From assembly GCF_037198285.1 (NCBI RefSeq), contig NZ_CP147243.1, positions 1,426,001-1,490,000 on the forward strand: a stretch of 64,000 nt of DNA. Direction: 5' to 3'. Shown here piece after piece: positions 52,080 through 61,769 of the stretch (its first letter is position 1; each line of letters begins with the position of its first letter). The stretch comes from Haladaptatus sp. DJG-WS-42. GTDB lineage: Archaea; Halobacteriota; Halobacteria; Halobacteriales; Halococcaceae. The notes beneath the pieces are model-generated. The model made no database searches. It saw nothing but the letters and a program-made list of their open reading frames with translations, and had not been told where the DNA came from. A program made the position numbers and the translations under genes.

Positions 52080-52837
52080 TTGTCGATGCGCTCTGCGAAG
52101 CCAAAGCGCGGCTTGATGTCCGTGACTTTGACTTCCACCGTTTCGCCTTCTTCCGTGCCTGGAACGAACAGCGTGTAGCCTTCGAGTTTTGCCACGCCGT
52201 CGCCTTCCTTGCCCACGCTCTGAATGGTGACCTCCACGCGGTCGCCCTCGCGGACGGGCGAGGTGAGGAAGCCTTTGGCGACCAGATAGAGTTCGGAGGA
52301 TTCGTCACGCGAGGCGTCGGGGTGGATGGCGCGGACGTATTTGAACTCCTTTTGCATATCTTCACGGAGTGGCATCACGTCTTGCCCGTCGAAAATCTTG
52401 GCGACGAAATCGCCGCCGGGGGCGAGAATATCGAGGGCCGTCTCGAACGCTTGGCGCGCGAGATATGCAGACCGTGCCGAATCGAGGCTGTACTCGCCGG
52501 TCATGTTCGGCGCCATGTCGGAGATGACGACGTCGGCCTCACCGGCGGTTTCCTTGACCGCGTCCTTGATTTCGTCGGTCGTCATGTCGCCTTTGATGGT
52601 CTCGACGCCGTCGATGGGGTCGATGCGCTGGAGGTCGACGCCGATGACCGTCCCTGAGGAGCCTGCAAATTCGTTTGCGACCTGCAGCCACCCGCCGGGG
52701 GCCGCGCCGAGGTCGACCACGGTGTCGCCTTCGTCGATGAGGTGGGCCTCCTCGTTCAGTTGTTTCAGCTTGTAGGCCGCCCGCGACCGGTAGCCTTCCT
52801 GCTTCGATTTGTTGTAGTAGTGGTCTTTGCGTGGCAT
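52076..52837 (-). CDS. rlmE: 23S rRNA 2'-O-methyltransferase RlmE with C-terminal TRAM domain
   Basis: 253 residues. RlmE/FtsJ core: SRAAYKLKQL (catalytic Lys), VVDLGAAPGGWLQVA (SAM motif), VVISDMAPN (catalytic Asp) and the late Lys/Glu (~150-190). The C-terminal ~60 residues (VREGDRVEVTIQSVGKEG) form a TRAM RNA-binding domain, an archaeal feature. It methylates U2552-type sites in 23S rRNA. Start at 52837 fits. Confidence 0.93.
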   Translation of the reverse strand: MPRKDHYYNKSKQEGYRSRAAYKLKQLNEEAHLIDEGDTVVDLGAAPGGWLQVANEFAGSSGTVIGVDLQRIDPIDGVETIKGDMTTDEIKDAVKETAGEADVVISDMAPNMTGEYSLDSARSAYLARQAFETALDILAPGGDFVAKIFDGQDVMPLREDMQKEFKYVRAIHPDASRDESSELYLVAKGFLTSPVREGDRVEVTIQSVGKEGDGVAKLEGYTLFVPGTEEGETVEVKVTDIKPRFGFAERIDN

Positions 52838-52906
52838 CTGATTGCCGTGGCGTAGGGAACGGGGCTTCTTACGCCCTTCGACCCACAGAAACGGGCGTGT
52901 GGGGAG

Positions 52907-53947
52907 TCAGGGAAGCGGAACCCACGCACTGCTCGGGAACACGCCGAGGATGGCGAGCACGCCGATGCACAGCGACGTGACCACGATGCTCGCCGCGGGT
53001 GGGTCGAGGTGCGTCTCGGCGTGGGCGTAGAAGACGCGCTGGGCAACCTCGCCAAAGAGCGCGCCAACAGCCCCAAAGACGGCCCCGAGCACGAGCGCCT
53101 CGCTGAGTGGAACTGCCCCGGCAACTGCTGCGGGCGTGAGCGACCCGAGCGGCGCGTCCACGCTCGCGAGCACCGCCGTACTCGCCGGAAGCGACATGTG
53201 GTGGGTGATGGGGATGTTTGGCACACCTGCGCTCACGAGGAACAGCACGACGACGCTGATGCCGAAGGCGAGAAACGCGCTCCCGGTCAGGTACGCGACG
53301 TAGCCACCAAGAATCCCGACGACGCCGCCGAGTGCGAGCACGTCGCCCCAGCGATACTGGTAGGGCAACCATGGCTCGACACTGCGCCCGCCGTCAGTCT
53401 GGACGCCGTGGTCACGCGCTCGGTCGAACGGTGACATGTCGAGTAGTTTCCGCGGTGCCGCGCCGATGAGGCTGTAGCCGAACGCCGCGCGGTGGGCGAG
53501 CGCCGACACCACGACGCCGAGGGCGACGGGGTCAAGCGGCAGGGAGAGCGTTCCGGAGACGGCGGCAATTAGGTAGCCAAGAACACCGAACACGCCGCCG
53601 ACGGCGAGCACGTCCGGTTTGCTCCCGAGGCCGCGCGTCACTTCTTTTGCCGGGTGGTGAGCATCGATATCGAGATAGCCGCGATTGGCGGCGTAGGCGG
53701 CGGCTGCGGCCCCGCCGCCGAAGGCGACGTGCGGGCCAAGCACTGCGCCGAAGGCGATGGAGCCGGTGATGTCCACGGCAGCGAGTTCGACGCCACTTGT
53801 GCGCTGGACAAGGCTATACAACTCGCCAACGATGACCATGAGCCCGGCGAGCGTGAACGACGGAAGCGCGCCGACTGCCGCCCCGAACGCCCCGCCTGCG
53901 AAGGCGGCGACGAGCAGGGAGAGCGAGAATGGGCCAAGCCCGCTCAT
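52907..53947 (-). CDS. Multi-pass membrane protein in the ars operon
   Basis: 346 residues with about nine or ten hydrophobic segments, Gly/Ala-rich, and a polar loop (~170-200, SPFDRARDHGVQTDGGRSVE). No match to ArsB, Acr3 or ArsP was recognised. Its start overlaps the arsM stop by 4 bases (the pair shares ATGA), so it is the last gene of the ars operon. The position suggests export of arsenic or of methylated arsenic, but no family supports that yet. Confidence 0.75.
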   Translation of the reverse strand: MSGLGPFSLSLLVAAFAGGAFGAAVGALPSFTLAGLMVIVGELYSLVQRTSGVELAAVDITGSIAFGAVLGPHVAFGGGAAAAAYAANRGYLDIDAHHPAKEVTRGLGSKPDVLAVGGVFGVLGYLIAAVSGTLSLPLDPVALGVVVSALAHRAAFGYSLIGAAPRKLLDMSPFDRARDHGVQTDGGRSVEPWLPYQYRWGDVLALGGVVGILGGYVAYLTGSAFLAFGISVVVLFLVSAGVPNIPITHHMSLPASTAVLASVDAPLGSLTPAAVAGAVPLSEALVLGAVFGAVGALFGEVAQRVFYAHAETHLDPPAASIVVTSLCIGVLAILGVFPSSAWVPLP

Positions 53948-54789
53948 GCGAGCGAGTCGGTATCCGATTCTGGTTTTTCGCCCGTAATCGTCGCGGAGAC
54001 GATGTAGTCGCTGAGGTCGAGGGTGTCGTCCCACTCGCCAATGAACTCGGCGCTCTCTCCTTTTGGGGTGATTTCGACGGTCTCGAAACCGGTCTCAGCC
54101 AGCATCGCTATGAGGTCGTCAACGGTCGATGCGCCGGAGATGCAGGCGGCCACCGACTCTGGGTTGCCCCGAACCGACTCAGGGACCGACGCCGTCATCA
54201 CGACGTCCGAAATCGCCAGCCTGCCGCCGGGTTTGAGCACGCGAAACGCCTCACGGAACATCTGTGATTTTTCGGGTGACAGGTTGATGACGCAGTTCGA
54301 AATGATGACGTCGACCGTTTCGTCTGCGACCGGGAGGTGTTCGATTTCGCCAAGCCGGAACTCGACGTTCGTCGCGCCGTTTTTCGCCACGTTGTCACGG
54401 GCTTTCTCGACCATCTCGGCGGTCATATCGACGCCGATGACGCGGCCCGTCTCACCGACCGCTTGGGCGGCGAGGAAACAGTCGAATCCGGCTCCTGACC
54501 CCAAATCGAGGACGGTCTCGCCTGCGTCGAGCGAGGCGAGCGCCGTCGGATTCCCACAGCCAAGACCCAAGTCAGCGCCCGTCGCGACCGACTCCATCTC
54601 ATCGGCTGAGTAGCCGAGTCGTTCTGAGCCCGCCGTGGCTGGCTCGCCGTCACAACAGCCGCCGTCGCTGCCACAGCCCGTTTCGGTCGCGGTCGCGATG
54701 TTCGCGTAGCGATTTCGAACCGCACGTCGCTGTGTGGTTGCGTCGCGTTCGGTTGCGGTGCCTTCCGTACGGTCCATCTTTTCACTCAT
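53944..54789 (-). CDS. arsM: Arsenite methyltransferase ArsM
   Basis: 281 residues. It adds methyl groups from SAM to As(III). The SAM motif VLDLGSGAGFDCFLAA is present, plus cysteines expected to bind arsenic: CGSDGGCC near the N-terminus, GLGCGNP, and SNCVINLSPEK. The C-terminal part is shorter and rich in acidic residues. It overlaps both its neighbours by 4 bases, so the operon is very compact. Confidence 0.93.
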   Translation of the reverse strand: MSEKMDRTEGTATERDATTQRRAVRNRYANIATATETGCGSDGGCCDGEPATAGSERLGYSADEMESVATGADLGLGCGNPTALASLDAGETVLDLGSGAGFDCFLAAQAVGETGRVIGVDMTAEMVEKARDNVAKNGATNVEFRLGEIEHLPVADETVDVIISNCVINLSPEKSQMFREAFRVLKPGGRLAISDVVMTASVPESVRGNPESVAACISGASTVDDLIAMLAETGFETVEITPKGESAEFIGEWDDTLDLSDYIVSATITGEKPESDTDSLA

Positions 54790-55217
54790 TGTAACTCCTC
54801 TTCTAGTTCGTCAAACAGCACGCGCACGTTCTCAGCAATCTCGTCTCGAATCTCGCGGACGCGCTCTTTGTCTTGGCCGTCCGGGTCTGCGAGCGCCCAG
54901 TCTCGCACGTCGACGCCCGCAGCCGGGTCGAGCGAAAGCGTCGAACAGCCCATCGTCGCCACGTAATCACACGACGCCAGTTCCTCGGTCGTAATCTCGC
55001 GGGGGACGCGGTCTTCGAGGCCGAAGCCTTCCTCAGCCATGATTTCCACGACGACATCGTGGACGTGGGCTGCGGGGTGCGTACCGCCCGTTAAAATCTC
55101 GACCTCGTCTTCGAGGCCGCGTTCTGCTCGCTCGCGCTCTGCGAACGCAGTCGACATCTGGCTGCGCCCGGCGTTCTGGACGCACATGAACGCGACACGG
55201 ACCGGTGTGGTGCTCAT
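54786..55217 (-). CDS. arsC: Low-molecular-weight phosphatase-type arsenate reductase
   Basis: 143 residues. The P-loop CVQNAGRSQ (CX5R) near the start is the LMW-PTPase nucleophile site, and the later SCDYVATMGC segment carries the cysteines used to relay electrons in thioredoxin-type ArsC. The protein reduces arsenate to arsenite. Start overlaps arsR by 4 bases, and stop overlaps arsM by 4 bases. Confidence 0.92.
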   Translation of the reverse strand: MSTTPVRVAFMCVQNAGRSQMSTAFAERERAERGLEDEVEILTGGTHPAAHVHDVVVEIMAEEGFGLEDRVPREITTEELASCDYVATMGCSTLSLDPAAGVDVRDWALADPDGQDKERVREIRDEIAENVRVLFDELEEELQ

Positions 55218-55612
55218 TGTCCGTTACCTCGGGTCGCGTCGAGTGCGGCGACGAGTTGCTCTGCACGCGGCGTCGTCTGATAGTAGCGCCACGTCCCCGA
55301 TTTTCGCCGCGAGAGGAGCCCGGCCTCGGTGAGGTCTGAGAGCGCGTGGCTCACAGCACTCTCGCTCACGTCGAACAGTGGCGTGATTTCACAGACGCAG
55401 AGTTCGCCGTCTGCGGCGACGAGCAGGCGCACGATTCGATAGCGCGTCTCGTTGCCGAGCGCCTTCAACACCGCGCTGTCTGCCTCGTACGTTTCCGGCA
55501 CCTGCTCGGTCAGCGTCGTGAGCGCGTCGAGTCGCGCATCTACGTCCGCGTCACAACACGTGCCACTCTCGTCTTCGAGGAGTCGACGGAGTCTCGTCGT
55601 ATCTTGCGCCAT
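55214..55612 (-). CDS. arsR: ArsR-family metalloregulatory repressor
   Basis: 132 residues from the ATG at 55612. The winged helix-turn-helix has VSESAVSHALSDLTEAG as recognition helix. As(III)-binding cysteines are visible in ELCVCEI (CxC of the classical site), and an N-terminal TCC adds another possible ligand. It heads the arsR-arsC-arsM-membrane gene operon and is likely autoregulated through the palindrome just upstream. Confidence 0.93.
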   Translation of the reverse strand: MAQDTTRLRRLLEDESGTCCDADVDARLDALTTLTEQVPETYEADSAVLKALGNETRYRIVRLLVAADGELCVCEITPLFDVSESAVSHALSDLTEAGLLSRRKSGTWRYYQTTPRAEQLVAALDATRGNGQ

Positions 55613-55619
55613 GATTGAA

Positions 55620-55639
55620 TACTTGAACAACTGCTCATA
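55620..55639 (-). promoter_or_regulatory. ArsR/SmtB-like operator over the ars promoter
   Basis: The centre is TGAACA (55624-55629) and TGCTCA (55632-55637), a nearly perfect inverted repeat (5 of 6) with a 2-base centre, close to the ArsR/SmtB operator type. It overlaps the AT-rich promoter sequence ending near 55645. Confidence 0.6.
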
Positions 55640-55645
55640 TTAGGC
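55637..55645 (-). promoter_or_regulatory. TATA region of the ars operon
   Basis: CTAATAT on the coding strand, about 25-33 bases before the arsR ATG; it abuts the operator, so repressor binding would block it. Confidence 0.5.
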
Positions 55646-55937
55646 TTTCGTCGCGTGTCAACGGTTCAATCGGCCGAATCTATTTTCTATCAGCGTGGGT
55701 TCCTGAGGGCTATTGTGCGCTCACTATGGGTTCTGACGGGTGTGCGAGCCGTGAGCTCTGAAGCCGACTCGTCTATTCGATGCCCACACGCCATCTCACG
55801 GGGAACTAGTGGGTATCGTCGTGCGTGTGATTTGAGTAGGTGCTGGCCGCGAAATTCACGAATGGATATCGCGCACGCGCGGGTCCGCGAGCGCGAACGC
55901 GAGTCTTTTTATGCCGGGCTTTCGTACCCCGAAATAC
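55646..55937. other. Intergenic region between the ars promoter and pcn
   Basis: Almost 300 bases with no recognised gene or RNA. The pcn promoter sits at its right end. Confidence 0.5.
55904..55913 (+). promoter_or_regulatory. TATA element of pcn
   Basis: TTTTTATG core at 55906-55913, 25-32 bases before the ATG at 55938; fits a leaderless transcript. Confidence 0.55.
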
Positions 55938-56681
55938 ATGTTCAAGGCTATCGTGAGCGCTGAAACGCTCCGGACGGCCCTTGATTCCGTGAGTGTGCTG
56001 GTAGACGAGTGTAAAATCCACCTCAACGAGGACGGGTTCGCCATCCGGGCGGTCGACCCCGCGAACGTTGGGATGGTTGACCTTACGCTCGATGCCAGCG
56101 CCTTCGAGTCCTATGAGGCGGACGGCGGCGTCATTGGCGTTAATCTCTCCCGACTGGAGAACATCGCAGGAATGGCCAGCTCCGGCCAGCTTGTGCAGCT
56201 CGAACTCGACGAGGAGACGCGCAAGCTCCACATCCAAATCGAGGGCTTAGAGTACACCCTCGCGCTCATCGACCCCGACTCCATCCGGCAGGAACCAGAC
56301 ATTCCAAATCTGGACCTCCCGGCACAGATCGTCATCGAGGGACGCGACATCGACCGGGCAGTCAAGGCAGCCGATATGGTCTCCGACCACATCGCATTGG
56401 GTGTCGAAGAAGCAGACGAACTGTTCTACGTCTCTGCAGAGGGCGACACGGACGACGTGCGCCTCGAACTCCCCCGCGAAGACCTCATCGACCTTTCTGC
56501 TGGACAAGCGCGCTCACTGTTCTCGCTCGACTATCTCAAAGATATGAACAAGGCCATCCCGAAAGACGGGGAGGTCACCATCGACTTAGGCGAGGAGTTC
56601 CCGGTGAAACTCCACTTCGAACTCGCAGAGGGCCAGGGCAGCGTCACCTACATGCTCGCCCCGCGCATCCAGAGCGACTAA
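55938..56681 (+). CDS. pcn: DNA polymerase sliding clamp (PCNA)
   Basis: 247 residues from the ATG at 55938. Trimeric clamp for replicative polymerases. The N-terminal half has [20 protein letters not shown] and the second half [19 protein letters not shown], with the usual acidic surface and C-terminal TYMLAPRI. No intein. rfcS, which loads it, is also in this window. priL follows downstream on the same strand. Confidence 0.96.
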   Translation: MFKAIVSAETLRTALDSVSVLVDECKIHLNEDGFAIRAVDPANVGMVDLTLDASAFESYEADGGVIGVNLSRLENIAGMASSGQLVQLELDEETRKLHIQIEGLEYTLALIDPDSIRQEPDIPNLDLPAQIVIEGRDIDRAVKAADMVSDHIALGVEEADELFYVSAEGDTDDVRLELPREDLIDLSAGQARSLFSLDYLKDMNKAIPKDGEVTIDLGEEFPVKLHFELAEGQGSVTYMLAPRIQSD

Positions 56682-56804
56682 CTTCACTTCTCTCGCTTTT
56701 CGCCACTCACGGTGAGCGACCGCAGTTTCCCGGCAGCCACCACCTGACCGAAATCTCAGCAAATCCACTCAATTTATTCGCGTTCGCTCGGAAGGTGCAG
56801 TTCG

Positions 56805-57887
56805 ATGAAGCAACTCCACGCCAGATACCCGTTTCTCGCCACCTCACGGCAGGCCGTGCAGGAAGCGGGCATCGACCTCGCCGAACTCGTCGCCCGCGAG
56901 GACGACCCGATTGTCGAACGGGCGGTGGCGCGCGTGGAGGGCGCACTCACCGAGGGCGACGTAGGCGAGCAGTCCAGAAGCGCCCGGGACGAACTCCTTT
57001 CGTACCCGGTCGCCCGCGTGCTCGTCTCGCTCGTTGACGTCCACATCTGCACCCGCCGCTACGCCCGGGCAGAGGCCGCTGGGGCCCACGAGCGATTCGT
57101 TGAGGAGTTCGAAGACCGAACCGAACTCAAGAGCACGCAGACAGAGCGACTCTCGTTCGACCAGCTGCTCGCTGAGTTCGACCTCACGAGCCACATCCAC
57201 GAAGACGGCGCGAGCTACCGCGTCGATGTGGCGACGTACCTCCTGCTCGCGGCCGATATGTGGGGCGATGAGTGGCGCCTCGTCAACCGCGAACTCACCG
57301 AGGGCCAAGTGCCGGTGACGCAAGCGGAGTGCTACGACCTGCTCAGACAGGCCATCCAACACCGCATCGAAGACGGCCTGCCCCTGAACGTCCCCGACGC
57401 AATCGCCGAGTCGCTGACAGACGAGGTCGAACACCTAGAGGAAGTCATCTCGGAACTCGATTTGACTCGGGAAATCGACACCGTCGTCCCCGACTTGTTC
57501 CCACCGTGTATGACCGCGCTGCTCGACAAGATTCAGAAAGGTGAGCACTTAGAACACCACTCGCGCTTTGCTATCACTGCGTTTCTCGCAAGCATCGGGA
57601 TGAACACGGACGAAATCGTTTCCCTGTACGAGGTGAATCCCGGCTTCGGCGAGGACATCACGCGCTACCAGACAGACCACATCCGCGGAGCGACCAGCCC
57701 AACGGAGTACTCAGCGCCGTCGTGTGCGACCATGCAATCCTACGGCGACTGCGTCAACAAAGACGACCGCTGTGAAACCATCTCTCACCCGATGGCGTAC
57801 TACGAAAAGGCGCTCGATGACGCAGACGACGACGAACTCACCGACTGGCGAACAGAACAGGCAGAAGCCGAAGAAGAAGAAGCCTAA
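56805..57887 (+). CDS. priL: DNA primase large subunit
   Basis: 360 residues. The C-terminal Fe-S domain carries four cysteines: in LFPPCMTALL, APSCATM, GDCVN and DRCETI, with the typical arrangement for the 4Fe-4S cluster of PriL. It helps the catalytic small subunit start RNA primers. A TTTATT element at about 56774 stands 28 bases upstream. The catalytic subunit gene is not in this window. Confidence 0.94.
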   Translation: MKQLHARYPFLATSRQAVQEAGIDLAELVAREDDPIVERAVARVEGALTEGDVGEQSRSARDELLSYPVARVLVSLVDVHICTRRYARAEAAGAHERFVEEFEDRTELKSTQTERLSFDQLLAEFDLTSHIHEDGASYRVDVATYLLLAADMWGDEWRLVNRELTEGQVPVTQAECYDLLRQAIQHRIEDGLPLNVPDAIAESLTDEVEHLEEVISELDLTREIDTVVPDLFPPCMTALLDKIQKGEHLEHHSRFAITAFLASIGMNTDEIVSLYEVNPGFGEDITRYQTDHIRGATSPTEYSAPSCATMQSYGDCVNKDDRCETISHPMAYYEKALDDADDDELTDWRTEQAEAEEEEA

Positions 57888-58087
57888 TCCTGCCGCGAGA
57901 GCCAGAAACCAACCACGCCCATCAGTAGCACGAACGCGACGATTGTGCCAACGAGCGCGAGCGCACCCTGACTGGACAGGGAGTCTTTCGTATATGTCGC
58001 CCCGATGACCACCACAGCAGCGACGAACAGCACGACCGCGAGCGTTGAGACGACGATTTCACGGACTGTGTCCCGCTCTAATTCCAT
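57884..58087 (-). CDS. Small two-helix membrane protein
   Basis: 67 residues from the ATG at 58087. Two hydrophobic helices (about 12-32 and 42-62) separated by a short polar turn (TYTKDSLSSQ). No motif recognised. The stop overlaps the priL stop by 4 bases, convergent. Function unknown. Confidence 0.75.
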   Translation of the reverse strand: MELERDTVREIVVSTLAVVLFVAAVVVIGATYTKDSLSSQGALALVGTIVAFVLLMGVVGFWLSRQD

Positions 58088-58302
58088 GCACGGCGTTTTC
58101 TTCGCCGCTCCAAAAGCGCTTCGAAGCCTGTGGCGACGCTCTCCAGTCGAAACATGGGGGGCGTTTACACGCAGGTCACGTCGGAGAAAAACACTGATAA
58201 GTCGCTGAGAGAAAGGCTTTACGTCTTTTGAACGCCTATGTTTCGTGTGGAGTGGTTGGCGGACGCTACGGCGAATGACGTGTCGCCACCCACACAGCAA
58301 CT

Positions 58303-58974
58303 ATGACGCCTTTGCAAGCAACACCAGCGTCACCAGCACGAAAAATCGCACTCGCCCCGGACACCTCGCGGATGGACCGCCGGTCTGCGCGTGCGTGGAC
58401 GGAACGCATGGCCGTCCGACAGCTTCCTGATGGACGCTACGCCGTCGATAGCGAGAGCGGTGCGACGTACGTCGTCTCCCTCGCAGCCCACGAGTGTTCC
58501 TGCCCGGATTACGAACTCAGACACGCAAAGTGCAAGCACTTGCGCCGGGTCGCCCTCGAAATCACCCTTGGACGGGTGCCCCCACCGGGCAAGTTCACCA
58601 CCAAGTGCGCGGTTTGTGGCGACCGCGTCGTCGCCCGCCGCGGCGAACCCCGACCGTACCTGTGTACTGCCCACAAACTCGAAGCAGGCGACCGCGTGAG
58701 AGACCGCGAGACGGGCGACCAGCTCATCGTCTACCGGGTCACGACCGACCGGGCAAACGAGGTCGAGATTCCGTCTGCGAACACGACCGTTGCGGGGTAT
58801 CCCGGCAACCACCGCTACGACGCAGACGACCTCGTGGTCGAAGTCGTCTACCCGAGCGACACGCTCAGACGCACCCGACTGCGCCGGTATTCGTTCCCCT
58901 ACTCACGGCTCGCCCGGCCCGCAGAAATAGACGCCTCGACAGAGTCAGCCCCGGACGTGGCGCAAGCGGCCTAG
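58303..58974 (+). CDS. SWIM zinc-finger protein
   Basis: 223 residues; later ATGs at 58372 and 58408 are alternative starts. The SWIM motif [15 protein letters not shown] (CxCx8CxH) is clear near residue 65. A second pair of Cys (CAVCGD) and another Cys (LCTAHK) make a possible zinc ribbon at ~100-125. The C-terminal half is a beta-rich region of unknown function. SWIM domains bind DNA or protein; the target is not known. Confidence 0.85.
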   Translation: MTPLQATPASPARKIALAPDTSRMDRRSARAWTERMAVRQLPDGRYAVDSESGATYVVSLAAHECSCPDYELRHAKCKHLRRVALEITLGRVPPPGKFTTKCAVCGDRVVARRGEPRPYLCTAHKLEAGDRVRDRETGDQLIVYRVTTDRANEVEIPSANTTVAGYPGNHRYDADDLVVEVVYPSDTLRRTRLRRYSFPYSRLARPAEIDASTESAPDVAQAA

Positions 58975-59408
58975 GCCTCGTCGCTGAGGTCTGATAGCCG
59001 CGTTTTCTTCGATTTGCCGGTCAGTTCGTCCAAATCTTCACCCTCAGCGAGTGCCGTCTCCTTTTTGACGCGGTAGTTCCCGCCGTCGGTGACATACAGG
59101 TCTGCGGGGTGGAAGAAGTACCAGTCTTCGCGGTCAAAGCGCACGGCGATGCGCGGTTTCGCGCCGAAGTTCTGTGAGAAGTACACGAGGGCCTCAACCT
59201 CTTCGCCCGTGAGATAGATGGGTCGCCCGGAGGAGGACTTCGCCTCGATTGCGTAGAACACGTTGCCGTTTCCGGCGAGTACGTCGGGGAGTTCGCGGGT
59301 GGTCGCCGCGCCGCTCGCAGGCGCACGCATGACCGCGAACCCGGCGTCGTCGAGGAGATTCACGAGTTCGCGCTCGCGCCGATTCCCCTTCGAGTTGGAG
59401 TTTGCCAT
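58971..59408 (-). CDS. hjc: Holliday junction resolvase Hjc
   Basis: 145 residues. It cleaves four-way junctions during recombination. The catalytic residues of the fold are visible: [14 protein letters not shown] (Glu), ELPDVLAG (Asp) and AIEAKSS (Glu/Lys). The C-terminal ~35 residues are an extra acidic/Lys-rich tail. Converges with the SWIM gene, with stops overlapping by 4 bases. Confidence 0.95.
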   Translation of the reverse strand: MANSNSKGNRRERELVNLLDDAGFAVMRAPASGAATTRELPDVLAGNGNVFYAIEAKSSSGRPIYLTGEEVEALVYFSQNFGAKPRIAVRFDREDWYFFHPADLYVTDGGNYRVKKETALAEGEDLDELTGKSKKTRLSDLSDEA

Positions 59409-59528
59409 TCGTGGCTCAGAGTGGTCGCCGGGGACGTATAAAAGGCCCTACCCGCCTGTTGGTGTCGTCCAATCCGAGTGGTGGCCAGACGACTTTTACT
59501 GGTAATCGGTGAACCTGCGCGTAGCACC

Positions 59529-60344
59529 ATGAGCGGCGAACCCAGCCATGCCGAGGAACCCGCGACCACGGCACAGACTTCCTCGAAGACGATTCTCTCG
59601 CGGCAAATCGAGGAGGGGTTGAACGAACTCACGCGGCCTCGGACGGGACTGTTTCTCTCCGCGCTCTCTGCGGGTCTCGACATCGGCTTTGGCCCACTGT
59701 TGATGGCGGTCATCCTCACCATGGCGGGCGACGTGTGGAGCGAACCGCTCCTCCATCTCGCGCTCGCAAATGCCTACGCCGTGGGCTTCATCTTCGTCGT
59801 CCTCGGGCGCTCTGAGCTGTTCACCGAACACACCACCCTCGCCGTGTTGCCCGTCCTCAACCGCGACGCCACGCTCGCCCAACTCGGGCGACTGTGGGGC
59901 ATCGTGTATGCTGGCAACATCATCGGCGGCATCATCTTCGCCGCCATTGCCGTTACCGCTGCGCCCTCCTACGGTATCGCAGACGCCTCCGCGTTTGCAG
60001 AGATCTCGGTGAAGCTCACCGAACACTCGACGTGGGGGCTGTTCACCGCCGCGATTCTTGCAGGCTGGCTCATGGGCCTGCTCTCGTGGCTCGTCGCCGC
60101 CGCCCAAGAGACCATCAGCCGCGTCTTTTTTGTCTGGCTGGTCACCGTCACGATTGGGATGGCGGGGCTTCCACACAGTATCGCGGGCAACGTCGAAGTG
60201 CTCGCCGGGCTGTTTTTAGTCCCCGAACTCGGTGTCTTCGACTACCTGCACTTCCTCGTGCTTGCAACTGTGGGCAACGCTATTGGCGGCGCGGTGTTCG
60301 TCTCGCTGCTGAAATACGGCCACGTCGTCCGTGGCGCAAAATAG
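59529..60344 (+). CDS. Formate/nitrite transporter family (FNT) channel
   Basis: 271 residues from the ATG at 59529. Six transmembrane helices and an internal repeat. Family motifs appear in LALANAYAVGFIFVVLGRSE and in NIIGGIIFA (channel helix-break region). It carries small anions across the membrane; formate, nitrite, hydrosulfide or lactate are possible. Substrate is not decided by neighbours. Confidence 0.9.
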   Translation: MSGEPSHAEEPATTAQTSSKTILSRQIEEGLNELTRPRTGLFLSALSAGLDIGFGPLLMAVILTMAGDVWSEPLLHLALANAYAVGFIFVVLGRSELFTEHTTLAVLPVLNRDATLAQLGRLWGIVYAGNIIGGIIFAAIAVTAAPSYGIADASAFAEISVKLTEHSTWGLFTAAILAGWLMGLLSWLVAAAQETISRVFFVWLVTVTIGMAGLPHSIAGNVEVLAGLFLVPELGVFDYLHFLVLATVGNAIGGAVFVSLLKYGHVVRGAK

Positions 60345-60353
60345 CCTGTAAAC

Positions 60354-61640
60354 CTACGTTCCGTGGTCCCAGCTGCCGAGATAGTCAGCCTGCGCCTCTG
60401 AGAGCGCATCGAAGTCGATGCCCTCTGCTTCGAGTTTGATTTCTGCGACGCGGCGGTCGAGTTCGTCCGGAACTTCGTGGACGCCCGCGTCGTAGGCGTC
60501 TGCGTTTGCAACGAGTTCTTCGACCACGACGGCCTGTACGCCGAAGCTTTGGTCCATCACTTCGACCGGGTGGCCGAGTGCGATTGGGCTTGCGAGGTTG
60601 ACGAGACGGCCTTCAGCGAGGACGTTCAGGTCGCGGCCGTCTTCGAGTTCGTAGGCCATGACACCGTCGCGGGCCTCGTAGACGGTTTCTGCGAGGTCGT
60701 CGAGTTCCTCAAGGTTGATTTCGACGTCGAAGTGGCCCGCGTTTGCGAGCAGGACGCCGTCTTGCATGACCTCGAAGTGTTCGCGGGTGATGACGTCGCG
60801 GTTGCCGGTGGTCGTGATGAACACGTCACCGATTTCGGCGGCCTCTGCCATTGGTTTGACCTCGTAGCCCTCCATGTGGGCTTCGAGCGCGCGGCGTGGG
60901 TCGACTTCCGTGACGACGACGTGCGCGTTCTGGCCAGCAGCCTTCTTCGCGACACCCTTGCCACAGTAGCCGTAGCCCGCGACGACGACGGTTTTCCCGG
61001 CGTACGAAAGGTTCGTCGTCATGGCGATGGTGGCAAGTGAGGACTCGCCCGTGCCGTGGATGTTGTCGAACAGGCGCTTCATCGGCGTGTCGTTCACGGC
61101 GAACACGGGGTACTTGAGTTCGCCGTCGCGGTCCATCGCGCGCAGGCGGTGGACGCCCGTGGTCGTCTCCTCTGCACCGCCAACGATGGTGTCGATGAGT
61201 TCGGGGTAACTCTCGTGGATGGCGGCGACCATGTCCATCCCGTCGTCTACGGTGATGGTTGGTTCGTGGGCGATGACGGCCTCGATGGCGTCGTAGTACT
61301 CGTCGCTGTCGACGCCGCGGACGGCGTAGGAGGTGATGTTGTCGTTCGCGTCGAGCGCGGCGCTCACGTCGTTGTGCGTCGAGAGCGGGTTACAGCCGGT
61401 AATCGCAACTTCCGCGCCACCGAGGGCGAGCAGTTCGACGAGGTTCGCGGTTTTCGCCTCGACGTGCATCGCCATCCCGATGACGTGGCCGGCAAACGGC
61501 TTTTCGGCTTCGTACGTCTCGCGGAGGGCCGTGAGAATCGGCATGTGCTGGAGCGCCCAGTCCATCTTGCGGCGGCCTTCGGCGCGAGCGGCCTCGACGT
61601 CATCGAGGTGCTCGCTCACTGGCGGATAGGCTTCACTCAT
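60354..61640 (-). CDS. ahcY: Adenosylhomocysteinase
   Basis: 428 residues from the ATG at 61640. It splits S-adenosylhomocysteine into adenosine and homocysteine. The NAD motif GYGYCGKGVA, the substrate segment TGCNPLSTHNDVSAALD and the C-terminal GSWDHGT are typical. The eukaryotic-type C-terminal Lys/Tyr tail is absent, as in archaea. The deaminase at the window end handles a related metabolite. Confidence 0.96.
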   Translation of the reverse strand: MSEAYPPVSEHLDDVEAARAEGRRKMDWALQHMPILTALRETYEAEKPFAGHVIGMAMHVEAKTANLVELLALGGAEVAITGCNPLSTHNDVSAALDANDNITSYAVRGVDSDEYYDAIEAVIAHEPTITVDDGMDMVAAIHESYPELIDTIVGGAEETTTGVHRLRAMDRDGELKYPVFAVNDTPMKRLFDNIHGTGESSLATIAMTTNLSYAGKTVVVAGYGYCGKGVAKKAAGQNAHVVVTEVDPRRALEAHMEGYEVKPMAEAAEIGDVFITTTGNRDVITREHFEVMQDGVLLANAGHFDVEINLEELDDLAETVYEARDGVMAYELEDGRDLNVLAEGRLVNLASPIALGHPVEVMDQSFGVQAVVVEELVANADAYDAGVHEVPDELDRRVAEIKLEAEGIDFDALSEAQADYLGSWDHGT

Positions 61641-61769
61641 GGGCGAAGAATTGCACAGGCGGGTGAAAACGCTACCGAACTCGACTACCGCGCGTGAAAA
61701 AAGACGGACAGAAATCGGGGGTGTGGAAGCTCCCACGGCAGGAGCGGGGTGCCTCTGAAAATGGGTATT

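Noticed and set aside
55655-55963. 102-codon frame upstream of pcn
   Set aside because: No recognisable pattern; it overlaps the pcn promoter and start.
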